A stretch of DNA of 42,245 nucleotides. Source: an uncultured Lysobacterales bacterium. GTDB lineage: Bacteria > Pseudomonadota > Gammaproteobacteria > Xanthomonadales > Ahniellaceae. Positions 11,240-21,320 of the stretch are shown here, piece by piece. Under the pieces are notes generated by a model that worked only from the letters and a program-made list of their open reading frames with translations, made no database searches and was not told where the DNA came from. Location: positions 1 through 42,245 of the forward strand of contig CALDVP010000142.1 of the NCBI GenBank assembly GCA_937924195.1. The letters run 5' to 3'. Made by a program: the position numbers and the translations under genes. Within the stretch, counting starts at the first letter, position 1. Every line of letters begins with the position of its first letter.

Positions 11240-13126
11240 GTGAGCCACTGGAACCTCGACCGCGCCCGGCATACCTGGTCGATCCCGCACTGGAGCGACG
11301 GCTACTTCGACGTCGACGACCGCGGCCGAATCGTCGCGCAGCCGCGCGGCCCGGGCGGCCCGCGGATCGCGCTGCCCGAGGTCGTGGCCGCGGCCGAGTC
11401 CCAGGGCCTGAAGCTGCCGCTGCTGGTGCGCTTCGCCGACGTTCTCGGTGACAAGCTCGCGCGGATGCAGCGCGCCTTCAATGGCGTGATGGCCGACCTC
11501 GAGTACCCGGGCGGCTACACCGCGATCTACCCGATCAAGGTCAACCAACACCAGAGCGTCGCAGGCGAACTCGTCGCGCGCGGGGGCGAGGGCTTCGGCC
11601 TGGAGGCCGGTTCGAAGCCCGAGCTGGTCGCGGTGCTCGCGTTGTCGCGCGGCGGGCTCGTGGTCCTGAACGGCTACAAGGATCGCGAGTGCCTGCGACT
11701 TGCGCTGATCGGGCGAATGCTCGGACTCGACGTGCACATCGTGATCGAGAAACCGAGCGAGCTCCGGATGGCGCTGGAGGAGGCCCGCGCGCTCGGCGTC
11801 GAGCCGCGATTCGGCGTGCGCATGCGGCTAGCCAGCATCGCCGCCGGGAAGTGGCAGAACACCGGCGGCGACAAAGCCAAGTTCGGCCTTTCGCCGCGTC
11901 AGGTCCTCGATCTCGTGGCCACGCTGCGCACCGAGGGCCAGCTCCACACCCTGCGCCTGCTGCATTTCCACATGGGCTCGCAGATCAGCAATATCCGTGA
12001 CATCGCGCAGGGTATGCGCGAGGCCGCGCGCTACTTCGTCGAACTCTCGCGGCTCGGCGTGACGATCGACCACGTCGACGTCGGTGGCGGGCTCGGGGTC
12101 GATTACGAGGGCACGCGCTCGCGCAGCGACTGCTCGATCAACTACGGACTCGAACAATACGCAGCCACGATCATCGCTCCGCTGGCCGAGGCCGTACGCG
12201 AGCACCGACTGCCGGCGCCGCGTGTGCTGACCGAGGCCGGACGCGCGATGACCGCGCATCACGCCGTCCTGGTCGCGAACGTCAGCGAGGTCGAGGGCGC
12301 CCCTCGCGGCGCGGTGCCGCCGGTCGCCGAGCAGGAGCCCGCCGTGATCCGCCACCTGCGCGAGATCCATGACGCGCTCGGCAAGCGCCCGGCGCTCGAG
12401 CTCTGGCACGAATCGCTGCATTATCTCGCCGAGGGTCACACGCTCTACGCGCACGGCGCGATCACGCTCGAGGACCGCGCGGTGCTGGACGACCTCTGGT
12501 ACGCGATCGCTCACGAGGTGCGCGCTCGGCTGCAGCCGGATGAGCGCGCACACCGCCCGGCGATCGACGAACTCGACGAACGCCTGGTCGACAAGTATTT
12601 CGTCAACTTCTCGGTGTTCCAGTCGACCCCTGACGTCTGGGCCATCGACCAGGTGTTCCCGATCGTGCCGATCGAGCGCCTCGACGAGGCGCCGACTCGT
12701 CGTGGCGTGATCGGCGACCTCACCTGCGACTCGGACGGCCGCATCGATCACTACGTCGATTCCGAAGGCGTCGACACCAGCCTGCCGCTCCATCCGCTGC
12801 GGCCCGGCGAGTCCTACCGGCTCGGCATCTTCATGGTCGGCGCCTATCAGGAGACGCTCGGCGACTACCACAACCTCTTCGGCGACACCGACTCGGTCGA
12901 CGTGCGCCTGACCGCCGATGGCTACGTGATCGAGCATCCGCGCCGCGGCGACACCGCCGACCGCGTGCTCGGCTACGTCGGCTACGACGCCAACAATCTG
13001 CGTCTTGCGTTCGCGCAGAAGATCGCGCGCGCCGGCCTGGAGCGCTCGGTGGCCGAACGCATACGCGCCGCGCTCGAGGCTGGGCTCACCGCCTACACCT
13101 ATCTCGAAGACACGCCTCACCACTGA
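11240..13126 (+). CDS. speA: biosynthetic arginine decarboxylase
   Basis: 628 aa, GTG start (VSHWNLDRARHTWSIPHWSDGYFDVDDRGRIV); YPIKVNQHQSV PLP-Lys motif, LLHFHMGSQISNIRDI, DVGGGLGVDYEG. Confidence 0.94.
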   Translation: MSHWNLDRARHTWSIPHWSDGYFDVDDRGRIVAQPRGPGGPRIALPEVVAAAESQGLKLPLLVRFADVLGDKLARMQRAFNGVMADLEYPGGYTAIYPIKVNQHQSVAGELVARGGEGFGLEAGSKPELVAVLALSRGGLVVLNGYKDRECLRLALIGRMLGLDVHIVIEKPSELRMALEEARALGVEPRFGVRMRLASIAAGKWQNTGGDKAKFGLSPRQVLDLVATLRTEGQLHTLRLLHFHMGSQISNIRDIAQGMREAARYFVELSRLGVTIDHVDVGGGLGVDYEGTRSRSDCSINYGLEQYAATIIAPLAEAVREHRLPAPRVLTEAGRAMTAHHAVLVANVSEVEGAPRGAVPPVAEQEPAVIRHLREIHDALGKRPALELWHESLHYLAEGHTLYAHGAITLEDRAVLDDLWYAIAHEVRARLQPDERAHRPAIDELDERLVDKYFVNFSVFQSTPDVWAIDQVFPIVPIERLDEAPTRRGVIGDLTCDSDGRIDHYVDSEGVDTSLPLHPLRPGESYRLGIFMVGAYQETLGDYHNLFGDTDSVDVRLTADGYVIEHPRRGDTADRVLGYVGYDANNLRLAFAQKIARAGLERSVAERIRAALEAGLTAYTYLEDTPHH

Positions 13127-13291
13127 TCATCGCGACCCGGTGAGTCATGGCGAGGCCCCGATGCCTCTCGCCACGTGCGCCGCTCGAGTCCAGCACCCGG
13201 GCTGCGCGGTCACAGTGCCTGGCCGCGATGGCGCAGCGGGCGCGGCGGTACGTGGGCGGTGTGCCGCGTCGGTTGTGCGAGGCGTCGACCT

Positions 13292-14842
13292 TCAGAACCC
13301 GAGCGGCAATCCGAGCCCGAAGAACGTGACCAGCAGGATCGTCCAGCCGATCAGGAAGGTGATCGAATAAGGCAGCATGGTCAGGATCAGGTCGCCGAAG
13401 CCGAACTCGGGCGCGTAGCGGCGCATGAAGGCGAGCACGATGCCGGCGTAGGACATCATCGGCGTGATGATGTTGGTCGACGAGTCGGCGACGCGATAGG
13501 CGGCGGCGACGACGTCCGGGGTCATCGCCGGGTTCACGAAGTACAGCATCGGGATGAAGATCGGCCCGAGCAGCATCCACTTCGACGTCAGGCCGCCGAT
13601 GAACAGGTTGATCGTCGCGGTCGTCAGCACGAAGCCGACCAGCAGCAGCACCGGCATCGACTGGAGTCCCGCGGCTTGGAGCACCGTGGCGCCGAGGTAG
13701 GTGATGTAGGCGCCGAGGCCGCTGTATGAGAGCAGCCCCAGGAAGTTGTAGCTGAAGAAGGTCAGCACCAGGATGTAGCCGATCGTGTTCATCTGGCGCA
13801 CCATCGCCTGCACCAGGTCGCCGATGCCCTGGAACCGGCCGCAGGCGAAGCCGAAAAAGGCGCCGGTCACGACGAACACGATCGAGATCAGCAGGATGAT
13901 GTTGTTGAGGAAGGGCACGACTTCGCGGCCGTCGGCGTCGACGAACGTCGCGAGCGGGCCGGTCGCGAGCGCGTAGACGATCGCGAGCGCGACCGCGAGG
14001 CCGACCACGGACCATCGAAGTCCATGCTTCTCGGCGTCGGTCAGCGCGAACTCACCGAAGTCGATGCCGGGCGGCAGCGTGAAGGGTTCGCCGGCGTAGC
14101 GCGGGATCACGAAGCGCTTCGTGACCCACGCGCCGAGCACGCACAGCAGCGCAGTCGAGGCGACCATGAAGAAGTAGTTCATCGTCGCCGCGTTGAGTGC
14201 CGTGCCGGTGGCGCTGGCGAAGGGAACGCCCTGCGACTCGGCGAAGACCTTCGCGTTCATGCCGACGATCACGTCGGGCGGCGTCGCCGGGATCAGGTTT
14301 GCGCTGAAGCCGGCCGAGACGCCGGCGAAGGCCGCGGCCATGCCGATGATCGGGTGTTGCCCGAGCGCGGCGTAGAGCAGGCCCGCGAGCGGGATCAGGA
14401 TCAGGTAACCGGCGTCGGTCGCAAGCGAGCTCATGATCCCGAGGAAGACCAGCAGCAGCGGCAGGAAGGCCTTCGGGATCCGGGCACCCGCTGCCTTGAT
14501 CAGCGCGCCGAGCAGGCCCGCGTGCTCCGCGACGCCGACCGCGAGCGTGACGATGAGGATCACGCCCAGAACGCCGTTGCCGAAGGCCAGCCAGTTGGTG
14601 ACCAGCGCGTTGTCGAAGATCCAGCGCACGTGCTGGGGGTCGGTCATCGGCTTGATCGCCTGCGCGACGAGCTGCCCGCCGGCGCCGATGGTCTCGAACG
14701 TATGCCCGCCCATCAGGATCGCGGTGATCAGCGTGACCGGGTAGAGGCTCATGAAGATCACGACCGGATCCGGGATCTTCCGGCCGACCCGCTCCACGAA
14801 GGCACCGAAGGCGCTGCCTCGGCCGACCGTATCGTCGCTCAT
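13292..14842 (-). CDS. AbgT family transporter
   Basis: 516 aa polytopic; KIPDPVVIFMSLYPVTLI, GFSANLIPATPPDVIVGMNAKVF, SSTNIITPMMSYAGIVLAF. Confidence 0.88.
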   Translation of the reverse strand: MSDDTVGRGSAFGAFVERVGRKIPDPVVIFMSLYPVTLITAILMGGHTFETIGAGGQLVAQAIKPMTDPQHVRWIFDNALVTNWLAFGNGVLGVILIVTLAVGVAEHAGLLGALIKAAGARIPKAFLPLLLVFLGIMSSLATDAGYLILIPLAGLLYAALGQHPIIGMAAAFAGVSAGFSANLIPATPPDVIVGMNAKVFAESQGVPFASATGTALNAATMNYFFMVASTALLCVLGAWVTKRFVIPRYAGEPFTLPPGIDFGEFALTDAEKHGLRWSVVGLAVALAIVYALATGPLATFVDADGREVVPFLNNIILLISIVFVVTGAFFGFACGRFQGIGDLVQAMVRQMNTIGYILVLTFFSYNFLGLLSYSGLGAYITYLGATVLQAAGLQSMPVLLLVGFVLTTATINLFIGGLTSKWMLLGPIFIPMLYFVNPAMTPDVVAAAYRVADSSTNIITPMMSYAGIVLAFMRRYAPEFGFGDLILTMLPYSITFLIGWTILLVTFFGLGLPLGF

Positions 14843-14921
14843 CGAAAGGCTCCGCGTCGCGAGAGCTTCCGAGGATACGCGAAGCCCGAGCGCGCACGGC
14901 CGGATCGGGGACAATCGGAGC

Positions 14922-16148
14922 ATGGACCCGATCGCGCCGCTGCTGCGACCGACGCCCGAGGATCCCGCACGCGCGCGGATCGCGGCGCTCGCGGATGCGT
15001 GCGTGCAGTGCGGCGCGTGCCTGCCGCATTGCCCGACCTATGCCGTGGCGCGACGCGAGGGCGAGTCGCCGCGCGGGCGTGTTCGCTTCGCGCGCGCGCT
15101 CGCTGACGGCCGGACGGCCGACGCCGCGCTCGTCGCGCAGCTCGATGATTGCCTTGCCTGCGGCGCCTGCGAACGTGTCTGCCCGGCCGGCGTGCGCTAT
15201 GGGGAGCTGCTCGATGGGGTGCGTGCATTGCCCGAGGTGCGCGCAGCCGACACCCGGTTCCGTCGCGCCCTGCGCGCGCTCGCGACGCGGCCACGCGTGA
15301 TGGCGGCCGCGCTGCGTATCGGTCGGATCATCGCGCGACTCGGACTCGCCGCGCGGCTTGAGCGACGCGATTCGCGTCTCGGCGCGCTGCTCGACGTCGC
15401 GTCGGCGCTGCCCGGTCCCGCGCTCGCGACCGATGGAACCGATTCATCCGCGGACGCCGCGGAGCTCGCGCTGCTGGCCGGCTGCGTCGGCAGCGCGGTC
15501 GAGCGCGACACGCTGCGCGATGCGCGCATCACGTTGGAACGGCTCGGCGCGCGGGTCGCGGTGGTCGCCGATGGCCATTGCTGTGGCGCGCTGGCGCGGC
15601 ATGCCGGCGACGCGGCCGAGGCCGATCGGCTTGCCGCAGCGGTGCGCCAGCGGATCGCCGCGACCGGCGCGGGACGCGCCGTGATCTTTGCGAGCGGCTG
15701 TCTCGCCGACTGGCGCCGCACTCTTGCGGAGGAAACGCCCGTCGACGACCTGCTCGACGAGGTCCTGCGGCGATTGGACGCAGCTTCACCGGCGCTGCGC
15801 GCACGCACCGGCAGAATCGCGCTGTGGGTGCCGTGTACGCAGCGCAACCGCGATGCTGGGCGCGCCGCGCGGCAGGTCCTCGCGGCGATCCCGGGTCTCG
15901 ACGTGGCGGTGATCCCGTCCGGCTTCGGTTGCTGTGGTGCGGCCGGCAGCCACTTCGCCGATCACCCGCATCTCGCGGGGCCGCTGCGCGAGGGGGTGGT
16001 GCGCGCGATCCTCGCGACTGGCGCGGACGCGGTCGCGACCACCAACACCGGCTGCCGGCTGTGGCTCGCGGCAGGACTCGTGGCTGCCGGCCGGCCGTTG
16101 CCGATACATCACCCGATCTCGTGGCTCAAGGAGGCCCTCGATCCATGA
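14922..16148 (+). CDS. GlcF-like (Fe-S)-binding oxidoreductase subunit
   Basis: 408 aa; [14 protein letters not shown] and [21 protein letters not shown] 2x[4Fe-4S] plus two CCG domains (GHCCGALA..., [12 protein letters not shown]). Confidence 0.85.
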   Translation: MDPIAPLLRPTPEDPARARIAALADACVQCGACLPHCPTYAVARREGESPRGRVRFARALADGRTADAALVAQLDDCLACGACERVCPAGVRYGELLDGVRALPEVRAADTRFRRALRALATRPRVMAAALRIGRIIARLGLAARLERRDSRLGALLDVASALPGPALATDGTDSSADAAELALLAGCVGSAVERDTLRDARITLERLGARVAVVADGHCCGALARHAGDAAEADRLAAAVRQRIAATGAGRAVIFASGCLADWRRTLAEETPVDDLLDEVLRRLDAASPALRARTGRIALWVPCTQRNRDAGRAARQVLAAIPGLDVAVIPSGFGCCGAAGSHFADHPHLAGPLREGVVRAILATGADAVATTNTGCRLWLAAGLVAAGRPLPIHHPISWLKEALDP

Positions 16149-16807
16149 CCGTCAAGTCCGTCGATGCCGCGCGCGCCCACTCCGCGCTCGACCGCCTGCT
16201 GATCGGCGCTCAGTCGGCACTCGCGACCACGCTCGGCCCGCCGCCGGTCCCGCAGACGCCCTATCCGGCCGAGGGGCACGCCGACGCGGCCTTCGATGAG
16301 GCCGCGCGCCGCCACGCCGCGGGGCTGATGCGAATCAACCACGCGGGTGAGGTCGCCGCCCAGGCGCTCTATCTCGGCCAGGCCGCGGTCGCGCGGCGCG
16401 CAGCGCTGCGCGAGCACCTGCTCGAGGCCGCGCGCGAGGAGGCCGACCATCTGGCGTGGTGCGCGGCAAGGCTCGAGGAGCTCGGCAGCCGGCCGAGCGT
16501 GCTGAATCCGCTGTGGTATGCGGGCGCCTTTGCGATCGGCGCCGGCGCAGGTCTGGTCTCGGACCGGGTCAGCCTCGGCTTCGTAGTCGAGACCGAGCGC
16601 CAGGTCGAGGCGCATCTCGGGGATCACCTCGAGCGCCTGCCCGAAGGCGACGCTCGCTCGCGCGCGATCATCGCGACGATGCAGGCCGACGAGGCCCGCC
16701 ACGGCCGCAACGCCGAGGACGCCGGCGCCGCGGCGCTGCCTGATCCGGTGCCGACCTTGATGCGGATCGCAGCCGATCTGATGCGGTTCGCGGCCTATCG
16801 CTTGTGA
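16145..16807 (+). CDS. coq7: 2-polyprenyl-3-methyl-6-methoxy-1,4-benzoquinone monooxygenase Coq7
   Basis: 220 aa; diiron motifs [46 protein letters not shown] overlap with upstream glcF-like gene. Confidence 0.93.
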   Translation: MTVKSVDAARAHSALDRLLIGAQSALATTLGPPPVPQTPYPAEGHADAAFDEAARRHAAGLMRINHAGEVAAQALYLGQAAVARRAALREHLLEAAREEADHLAWCAARLEELGSRPSVLNPLWYAGAFAIGAGAGLVSDRVSLGFVVETERQVEAHLGDHLERLPEGDARSRAIIATMQADEARHGRNAEDAGAAALPDPVPTLMRIAADLMRFAAYRL

Positions 16808-16947
16808 TACCGAGCGGAAAGCGGCTGGAGCCTGGCCTCGGCGCCATTCCGGTGCCGTCGTCGGTCTCGCGCGTCGGGCGTGAGCTCCCTCAAAAAGACA
16901 TCTCGCGCGATTAATGTAAAAGGCCCTTTGATCGACGGACGATTGCG

Positions 16948-18291
16948 ATGCGGCACTCCGCGCTGTTGATGATCACACTGTGGTTCGCGCTGTCGGGTTG
17001 TGCGTCACCGCAGCTTCGGTCCGCGCAAGAGCCCGCTGGACGTCAGTCCGATCCGCCGCGCAGTGCGATCTTCATCCATCCCGATGGCATGGGCGCCAAT
17101 ACCTGGATGGCGACCCGGCTGATGCACGTCGGTCCGGATGGTCGCCTTGCCTGGGACGCGCTGCCGCGAGTCGCGCTGTACGTGGGGCCGACCGTCGATG
17201 CGGTCAACCAGAGTTCGAACGCCGGCGCCACGACCCATGCATATGGCGTCCGGGCAAAGCTGGACAGCTACGGCATGATCGACGGACAGATCCCGGTGGC
17301 GGCTTCGGGCAGGGCGATGAGCCTGATGCGCGAGGCCCAGCGCGCAGGCAAGAAGGTCGCGATCATCAACTCATCGACGTTGGCCGAACCTGGCACCGGA
17401 GCCTTCCTGGCCTCGGTACCCAACCGCAAGGATGCGGCCGAGATCGTTTCACAGATCCTCGCCGCCGGTCCGGACATGGCGCTCGGCGGCGGCGAGGCCC
17501 ATTTTCTGCCCAAGGGCGTGCTTGGTCGGCATGGAGAGGGTCTGCGCGATGACGGCCGCAATCTGGTCGACGAGGCAAGGGCGGCCGGATATACCGTGGT
17601 CTTTACCCGCGACGAGCTTCGCGCCTTGCCCCGGGAGACAGAGCGGGTGCTCGGGCTGTTTGCACATGAAGAGACGTTCAACGAGCTCGGGGAGGCCGAG
17701 ATGCGTGCGCGGGGCGTGCCGCCGTTCCAGCCACAGGCGCCGCGGGTCGACGAGATGCTCGAGTTCGTCCTCGAACGGTTCGTCGACGCGCCGAACGGCT
17801 ATTTCGTCGTCGTCAATGAAGAGGGCACCGACAACCTGTCCGGTGAGAACAACGCGCTGGCGACGCTCGAGGCCGCGCACGGCGCCGATCGTGCGATCGC
17901 CAAGGCCCTCGACGCGTACCGGCGTGATCCCGATCTGACCATCATCGTGGCCTCCGACTCGGATAACGGCGGCATGAACGCGACCAGTGACGATCTCGAC
18001 GATCCGGACGACTTGCCGCGCCCGCTGCCAGCGCGCACGTCCGTGGGCTCGCCGCTCTCGAGCGATCGTGGCGAGCCGTTCCTGACCCCCCCGGATCACG
18101 AAGGCCACCGGATTCCCTTCTACATCACCTGGGCCTCGGACTCCGACAGTGCCGGCGGCCTCGTTACGCGCGGCATTGGTCCCGGCGCGGCGCTGATCGA
18201 AGGCACCATCGACGCGACCTGCATCTATCGGTCGCTTTACCTCGGTCTATTCGGGGTCGAACTCGGAGATTCGGCGCCACGGACGAGATGA
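16948..18291 (+). CDS. alkaline phosphatase superfamily lipoprotein, divergent active site
   Basis: 447 aa; lipobox-like LSGC; FIHPDGMGANTWMATR, QSSNAGATTHAYGVRAKLDSYGMIDG (PhoA nucleophile region), VVNEEGTDNLSGENN, VASDSDNGG. Confidence 0.8.
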   Translation: MRHSALLMITLWFALSGCASPQLRSAQEPAGRQSDPPRSAIFIHPDGMGANTWMATRLMHVGPDGRLAWDALPRVALYVGPTVDAVNQSSNAGATTHAYGVRAKLDSYGMIDGQIPVAASGRAMSLMREAQRAGKKVAIINSSTLAEPGTGAFLASVPNRKDAAEIVSQILAAGPDMALGGGEAHFLPKGVLGRHGEGLRDDGRNLVDEARAAGYTVVFTRDELRALPRETERVLGLFAHEETFNELGEAEMRARGVPPFQPQAPRVDEMLEFVLERFVDAPNGYFVVVNEEGTDNLSGENNALATLEAAHGADRAIAKALDAYRRDPDLTIIVASDSDNGGMNATSDDLDDPDDLPRPLPARTSVGSPLSSDRGEPFLTPPDHEGHRIPFYITWASDSDSAGGLVTRGIGPGAALIEGTIDATCIYRSLYLGLFGVELGDSAPRTR

Positions 18292-18318
18292 CATAGGCCG
18301 GACACGGGGCCGTCACGC

Positions 18319-18344
18319 GTCGAGCCGACGATCGCGGCTCCGAC
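18319..18344 (+). repeat. intergenic hairpin between phosphatase and TonB-dependent receptor genes
   Basis: GTCGAGCCG-acgatcg-CGGCTCcGAC (one bulged C). Confidence 0.4.
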
Positions 18345-18361
18345 ATCCAGGGGGTTCCCGC

Positions 18362-21157
18362 ATGTCCTTCTCACGTCCAGCGCGGCTTGCGTTGTCGATC
18401 GCGCTTGCGCTCTCGAGCGTCACTGCAGCCTCCCGCGAGGCTGGTCCGTCCGCCGAGGTCGTCGTCACCCGCTCTGCCGGGACCTTGACGGGTACGGTCA
18501 GGGAGGCCGCCTCGGGGCGGTTCCTCGAGGGCGCGCGGATCACGGCAAGCGGCATCACCACGTCCTCGAGCCGCGAAGGCCGGTTCCGGGTCAGTGGACT
18601 GCCCGTCGGACGTCATCTGGTCGAGGTCGACTTCATTGGCTACGAGCCGCAGCGATTCGAGATCGAGGTGGGTGCCGATCGGGGCGCCCGGGCCGACGTC
18701 GTGCTGGTGGCGACGTCCCGGACCCTCGATCGGATCGAGGTGCGCGCCACCCGCGATGCGCAAGCGCTGGCACTGAATCAGCAGCGGGCGGCCGGCAACG
18801 TGACCAACGTCGTTTCCGCCGATCTTCTGGGGCGATTCCCGGATGCGAACGTGGCCGAGGCGACGCAGCGGATTCCCGGGGTCGCGATCGAACGCGATCA
18901 GGGCGAAGGCCGCTACGTGAGCGTGCGCGGCGCGCCGCTCGAGTTCACCAGCGTGTCGGTCGACGGCCTGCCGCTGTCGGCCCCGAATCCGGGGCGCCGC
19001 GCGGTGGAGCTCGATACGATCCCATCGAATGTCATCGCCGCGCTCGAGGTCACCAAGTCGCTGACGCCGGACATGGATGGCGACGCGATCGCCGGCAACA
19101 TCAATATCCGCACCCAGAGCGCCTTCGACCGCGAGGGACCGACGGTTCGCGCTTCGGTTGCCAGCGGCCGCTACCAGCTCGGACCGGGCGACAACGACGC
19201 CGCCAGCGTGACCCTCGGAGATCAGTTCGGTGCGGGCGGGAACGTGGGGTGGCTGTTCTCGGCGTCCGGTAGCCGGCAGGGTCGATTCACCGAGAACATC
19301 GAGACCACCTTCGTGCGGAATCCGGCCACCAACCAGTTTCTGCCATCACTCACCGAGATCAAGGACTACGACGGCACGCGGACCCGCAATGGCTTCACCG
19401 GCCGCCTCGATGCCCGGATCGACGAGGCTCATCTGCTCTATGCGATTGCCTCTGCGGCCAAATTCCGGGACAAGGAGTACCGCAATCTCTTCGCGATCAC
19501 GTTCGAGCAGCCCCGGGCCGGTGCCACGCAGGCCGGCGGCGAGTTCGGGCGGGCGACGTTCGACAAGGAGATCCGCGAACGCATCCAGGAACAGCGGATC
19601 CGCACGTTGAACTTCGGCGGTGAGCACCGCCTCGACGAGTGGCTACTGACCTGGCAGGCTGGGCGCAGTGAGGGCGAGTTCGATATTCCGAGCCGCCAGC
19701 AGGTCATCTATCGGTCGACACTGCGACCCCCGCTGCGCTTCGACTACAGCAATCCCGACTTCCCGACCTACACCATCCTGAATCCGGATGGCACGGTTCG
19801 TCAGGAAGGCATCGACCTGCCGGAGTCGGTCTGGGCATTTCGGCGCTACAACCGCCGCTTCGAGCAGTCCGATGAGAGCGAGAACAGCTTTCGGGCCGAT
19901 CTCGAGCGCGCGCAGGACTGGATCGGCGAGTACGGCACGATCAAGTTCGGTGTACGGGCGCGCTTGCGTGACAAGGAAAGCAACGACGACCGCTTCCGCA
20001 ACTCGGTGGCGGCGGGCACGCCGGCGTACACGAGTCTGCTCTGCAACACGGTGTCCAACAATTTCGGCCGCTACCTCTTTGGACGTGAGTATTGTCAGTC
20101 GATCTTCTCGGACGGCACGATCGAAACGTTCCGGAATGCCAATCTGCTGCCGCTGGTCGCCGACTCGGCGGTGAACGACTATCGGTCCTCCGAAGACATC
20201 AAGGCGGCCTACGTGCGCTTCGATGCGACCTGGGACCGACTGAGTCTGATCACCGGGATTCGCTACGAACGAACGGGCACCGAGGGGCGCGCCAACCGCT
20301 TCGACATCCGCACACAGCAGATCACGCCGCAGGCCGTGGAACGGGACTATGTGAAGCTGCTGCCGAGCGTGCATCTGCGATTCGAGGACGAGGATGACCT
20401 CCTCTATCGCGCCTCCTACTCGACCGCGCTGAACCGACCGAACTACCGCGACATCGTGCCGCGGCTGGCGATCGACGACAACGCACGGACTGCCGTAGCG
20501 GGTAACCCCGATCTCAAGGCCGTTTACTCACACAATTTCGACTTCTCCGTCGAACGGTACCTGCGCCCCCTCGGTCTGCTCTCGGCCGCGGTGTTCCACA
20601 AGGAACTGCGCGATCCGGTCTTCATCACCACGACCACGTTCGGGACCGGACCGTCATCGCTTCGGGTCACGCAGCCGCAAAATGGCGAGAAGGGTCGAAT
20701 CTCGGGACTCGAGTTGACCTGGCAGCAGACCTTCGACTGGCTCCCGGAACCGCTCGATGGCCTTGGCATCTACTCGAACTACACCTACGCCAAGTCCTCA
20801 GCCGAACTGCCGCTTGGCATCGGCCGCACCGAGCTTCCCGGAACTTCGCGGCACAACGTGAACGTCGCGCTGGCGTATGAAAAAGGCCCTTTCAATACGC
20901 GCCTCAGCTACACGCGCCGATCCAGGTTCATCCAGGAGTTCGACGTCGATGACGACGCGCTCAACGTCTACTGGGACGCGCGGCCAGTGCTCGACCTGAC
21001 CGCCAGCTACGGAATCGGCGCGAACTGGGAAGTCTTCGCCGAGGCCAACAATCTCACCGACAGCCGCCAGCGTCGCTTCCAGGGCGAACGCAGCCGCGTG
21101 TTCGAGCTCGAGGGCTTCGGTCGCTTCTGGAAGCTCGGCGTGCGCTACAACCTCTGA
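18362..21157 (+). CDS. TonB-dependent receptor with N-terminal carboxypeptidase-regulatory-like domain
   Basis: 931 aa; signal peptide, LTGTVREAASGRFLEGARITASG...GYEPQRFEIEV domain, plug (DLLGRFPDANVAEATQRIPGVAIERDQGEGRYVSVRG), C-terminal FWKLGVRYNL. Confidence 0.93.
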   Translation: MSFSRPARLALSIALALSSVTAASREAGPSAEVVVTRSAGTLTGTVREAASGRFLEGARITASGITTSSSREGRFRVSGLPVGRHLVEVDFIGYEPQRFEIEVGADRGARADVVLVATSRTLDRIEVRATRDAQALALNQQRAAGNVTNVVSADLLGRFPDANVAEATQRIPGVAIERDQGEGRYVSVRGAPLEFTSVSVDGLPLSAPNPGRRAVELDTIPSNVIAALEVTKSLTPDMDGDAIAGNINIRTQSAFDREGPTVRASVASGRYQLGPGDNDAASVTLGDQFGAGGNVGWLFSASGSRQGRFTENIETTFVRNPATNQFLPSLTEIKDYDGTRTRNGFTGRLDARIDEAHLLYAIASAAKFRDKEYRNLFAITFEQPRAGATQAGGEFGRATFDKEIRERIQEQRIRTLNFGGEHRLDEWLLTWQAGRSEGEFDIPSRQQVIYRSTLRPPLRFDYSNPDFPTYTILNPDGTVRQEGIDLPESVWAFRRYNRRFEQSDESENSFRADLERAQDWIGEYGTIKFGVRARLRDKESNDDRFRNSVAAGTPAYTSLLCNTVSNNFGRYLFGREYCQSIFSDGTIETFRNANLLPLVADSAVNDYRSSEDIKAAYVRFDATWDRLSLITGIRYERTGTEGRANRFDIRTQQITPQAVERDYVKLLPSVHLRFEDEDDLLYRASYSTALNRPNYRDIVPRLAIDDNARTAVAGNPDLKAVYSHNFDFSVERYLRPLGLLSAAVFHKELRDPVFITTTTFGTGPSSLRVTQPQNGEKGRISGLELTWQQTFDWLPEPLDGLGIYSNYTYAKSSAELPLGIGRTELPGTSRHNVNVALAYEKGPFNTRLSYTRRSRFIQEFDVDDDALNVYWDARPVLDLTASYGIGANWEVFAEANNLTDSRQRRFQGERSRVFELEGFGRFWKLGVRYNL

Positions 21158-21198
21158 ACTCCAGGCGCAAGTCCGGATCACGACATCTGCGGAGGTGA

Positions 21199-21231
21199 CG
21201 ACCAGCGCGCCGGTGCAGGGCGCGCTGGTCG
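21199..21231. repeat. perfect inverted repeat in convergent intergenic region (13-bp stem, 7-nt loop)
   Basis: CGACCAGCGCGCC-ggtgcag-GGCGCGCTGGTCG. Confidence 0.6.
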
Positions 21232-21320
21232 CCGGTATGCGGGGCACCTATCCCGCCAGGGCGATCGACCGTGTGCTGAGCCTCGAGGCCCGCCGTCTCC
21301 CATTCGGGGCGCCAGCGCCT

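Noticed and set aside
11828-13123. 431-aa reverse-strand ORF opposite speA
   Set aside because: Antisense to clear arginine decarboxylase.
13148-13173. TGGCGAG...CTCGCCA imperfect hairpin after speA as a terminator
   Set aside because: 7-bp stem with long loop and no U-tract; too weak to call.
16900-16947. Pho box upstream of the alkaline phosphatase
   Set aside because: AT-rich promoter-like stretch present (ttaatgtaaaagg), but no CTGTCAY repeat pair found on either strand.
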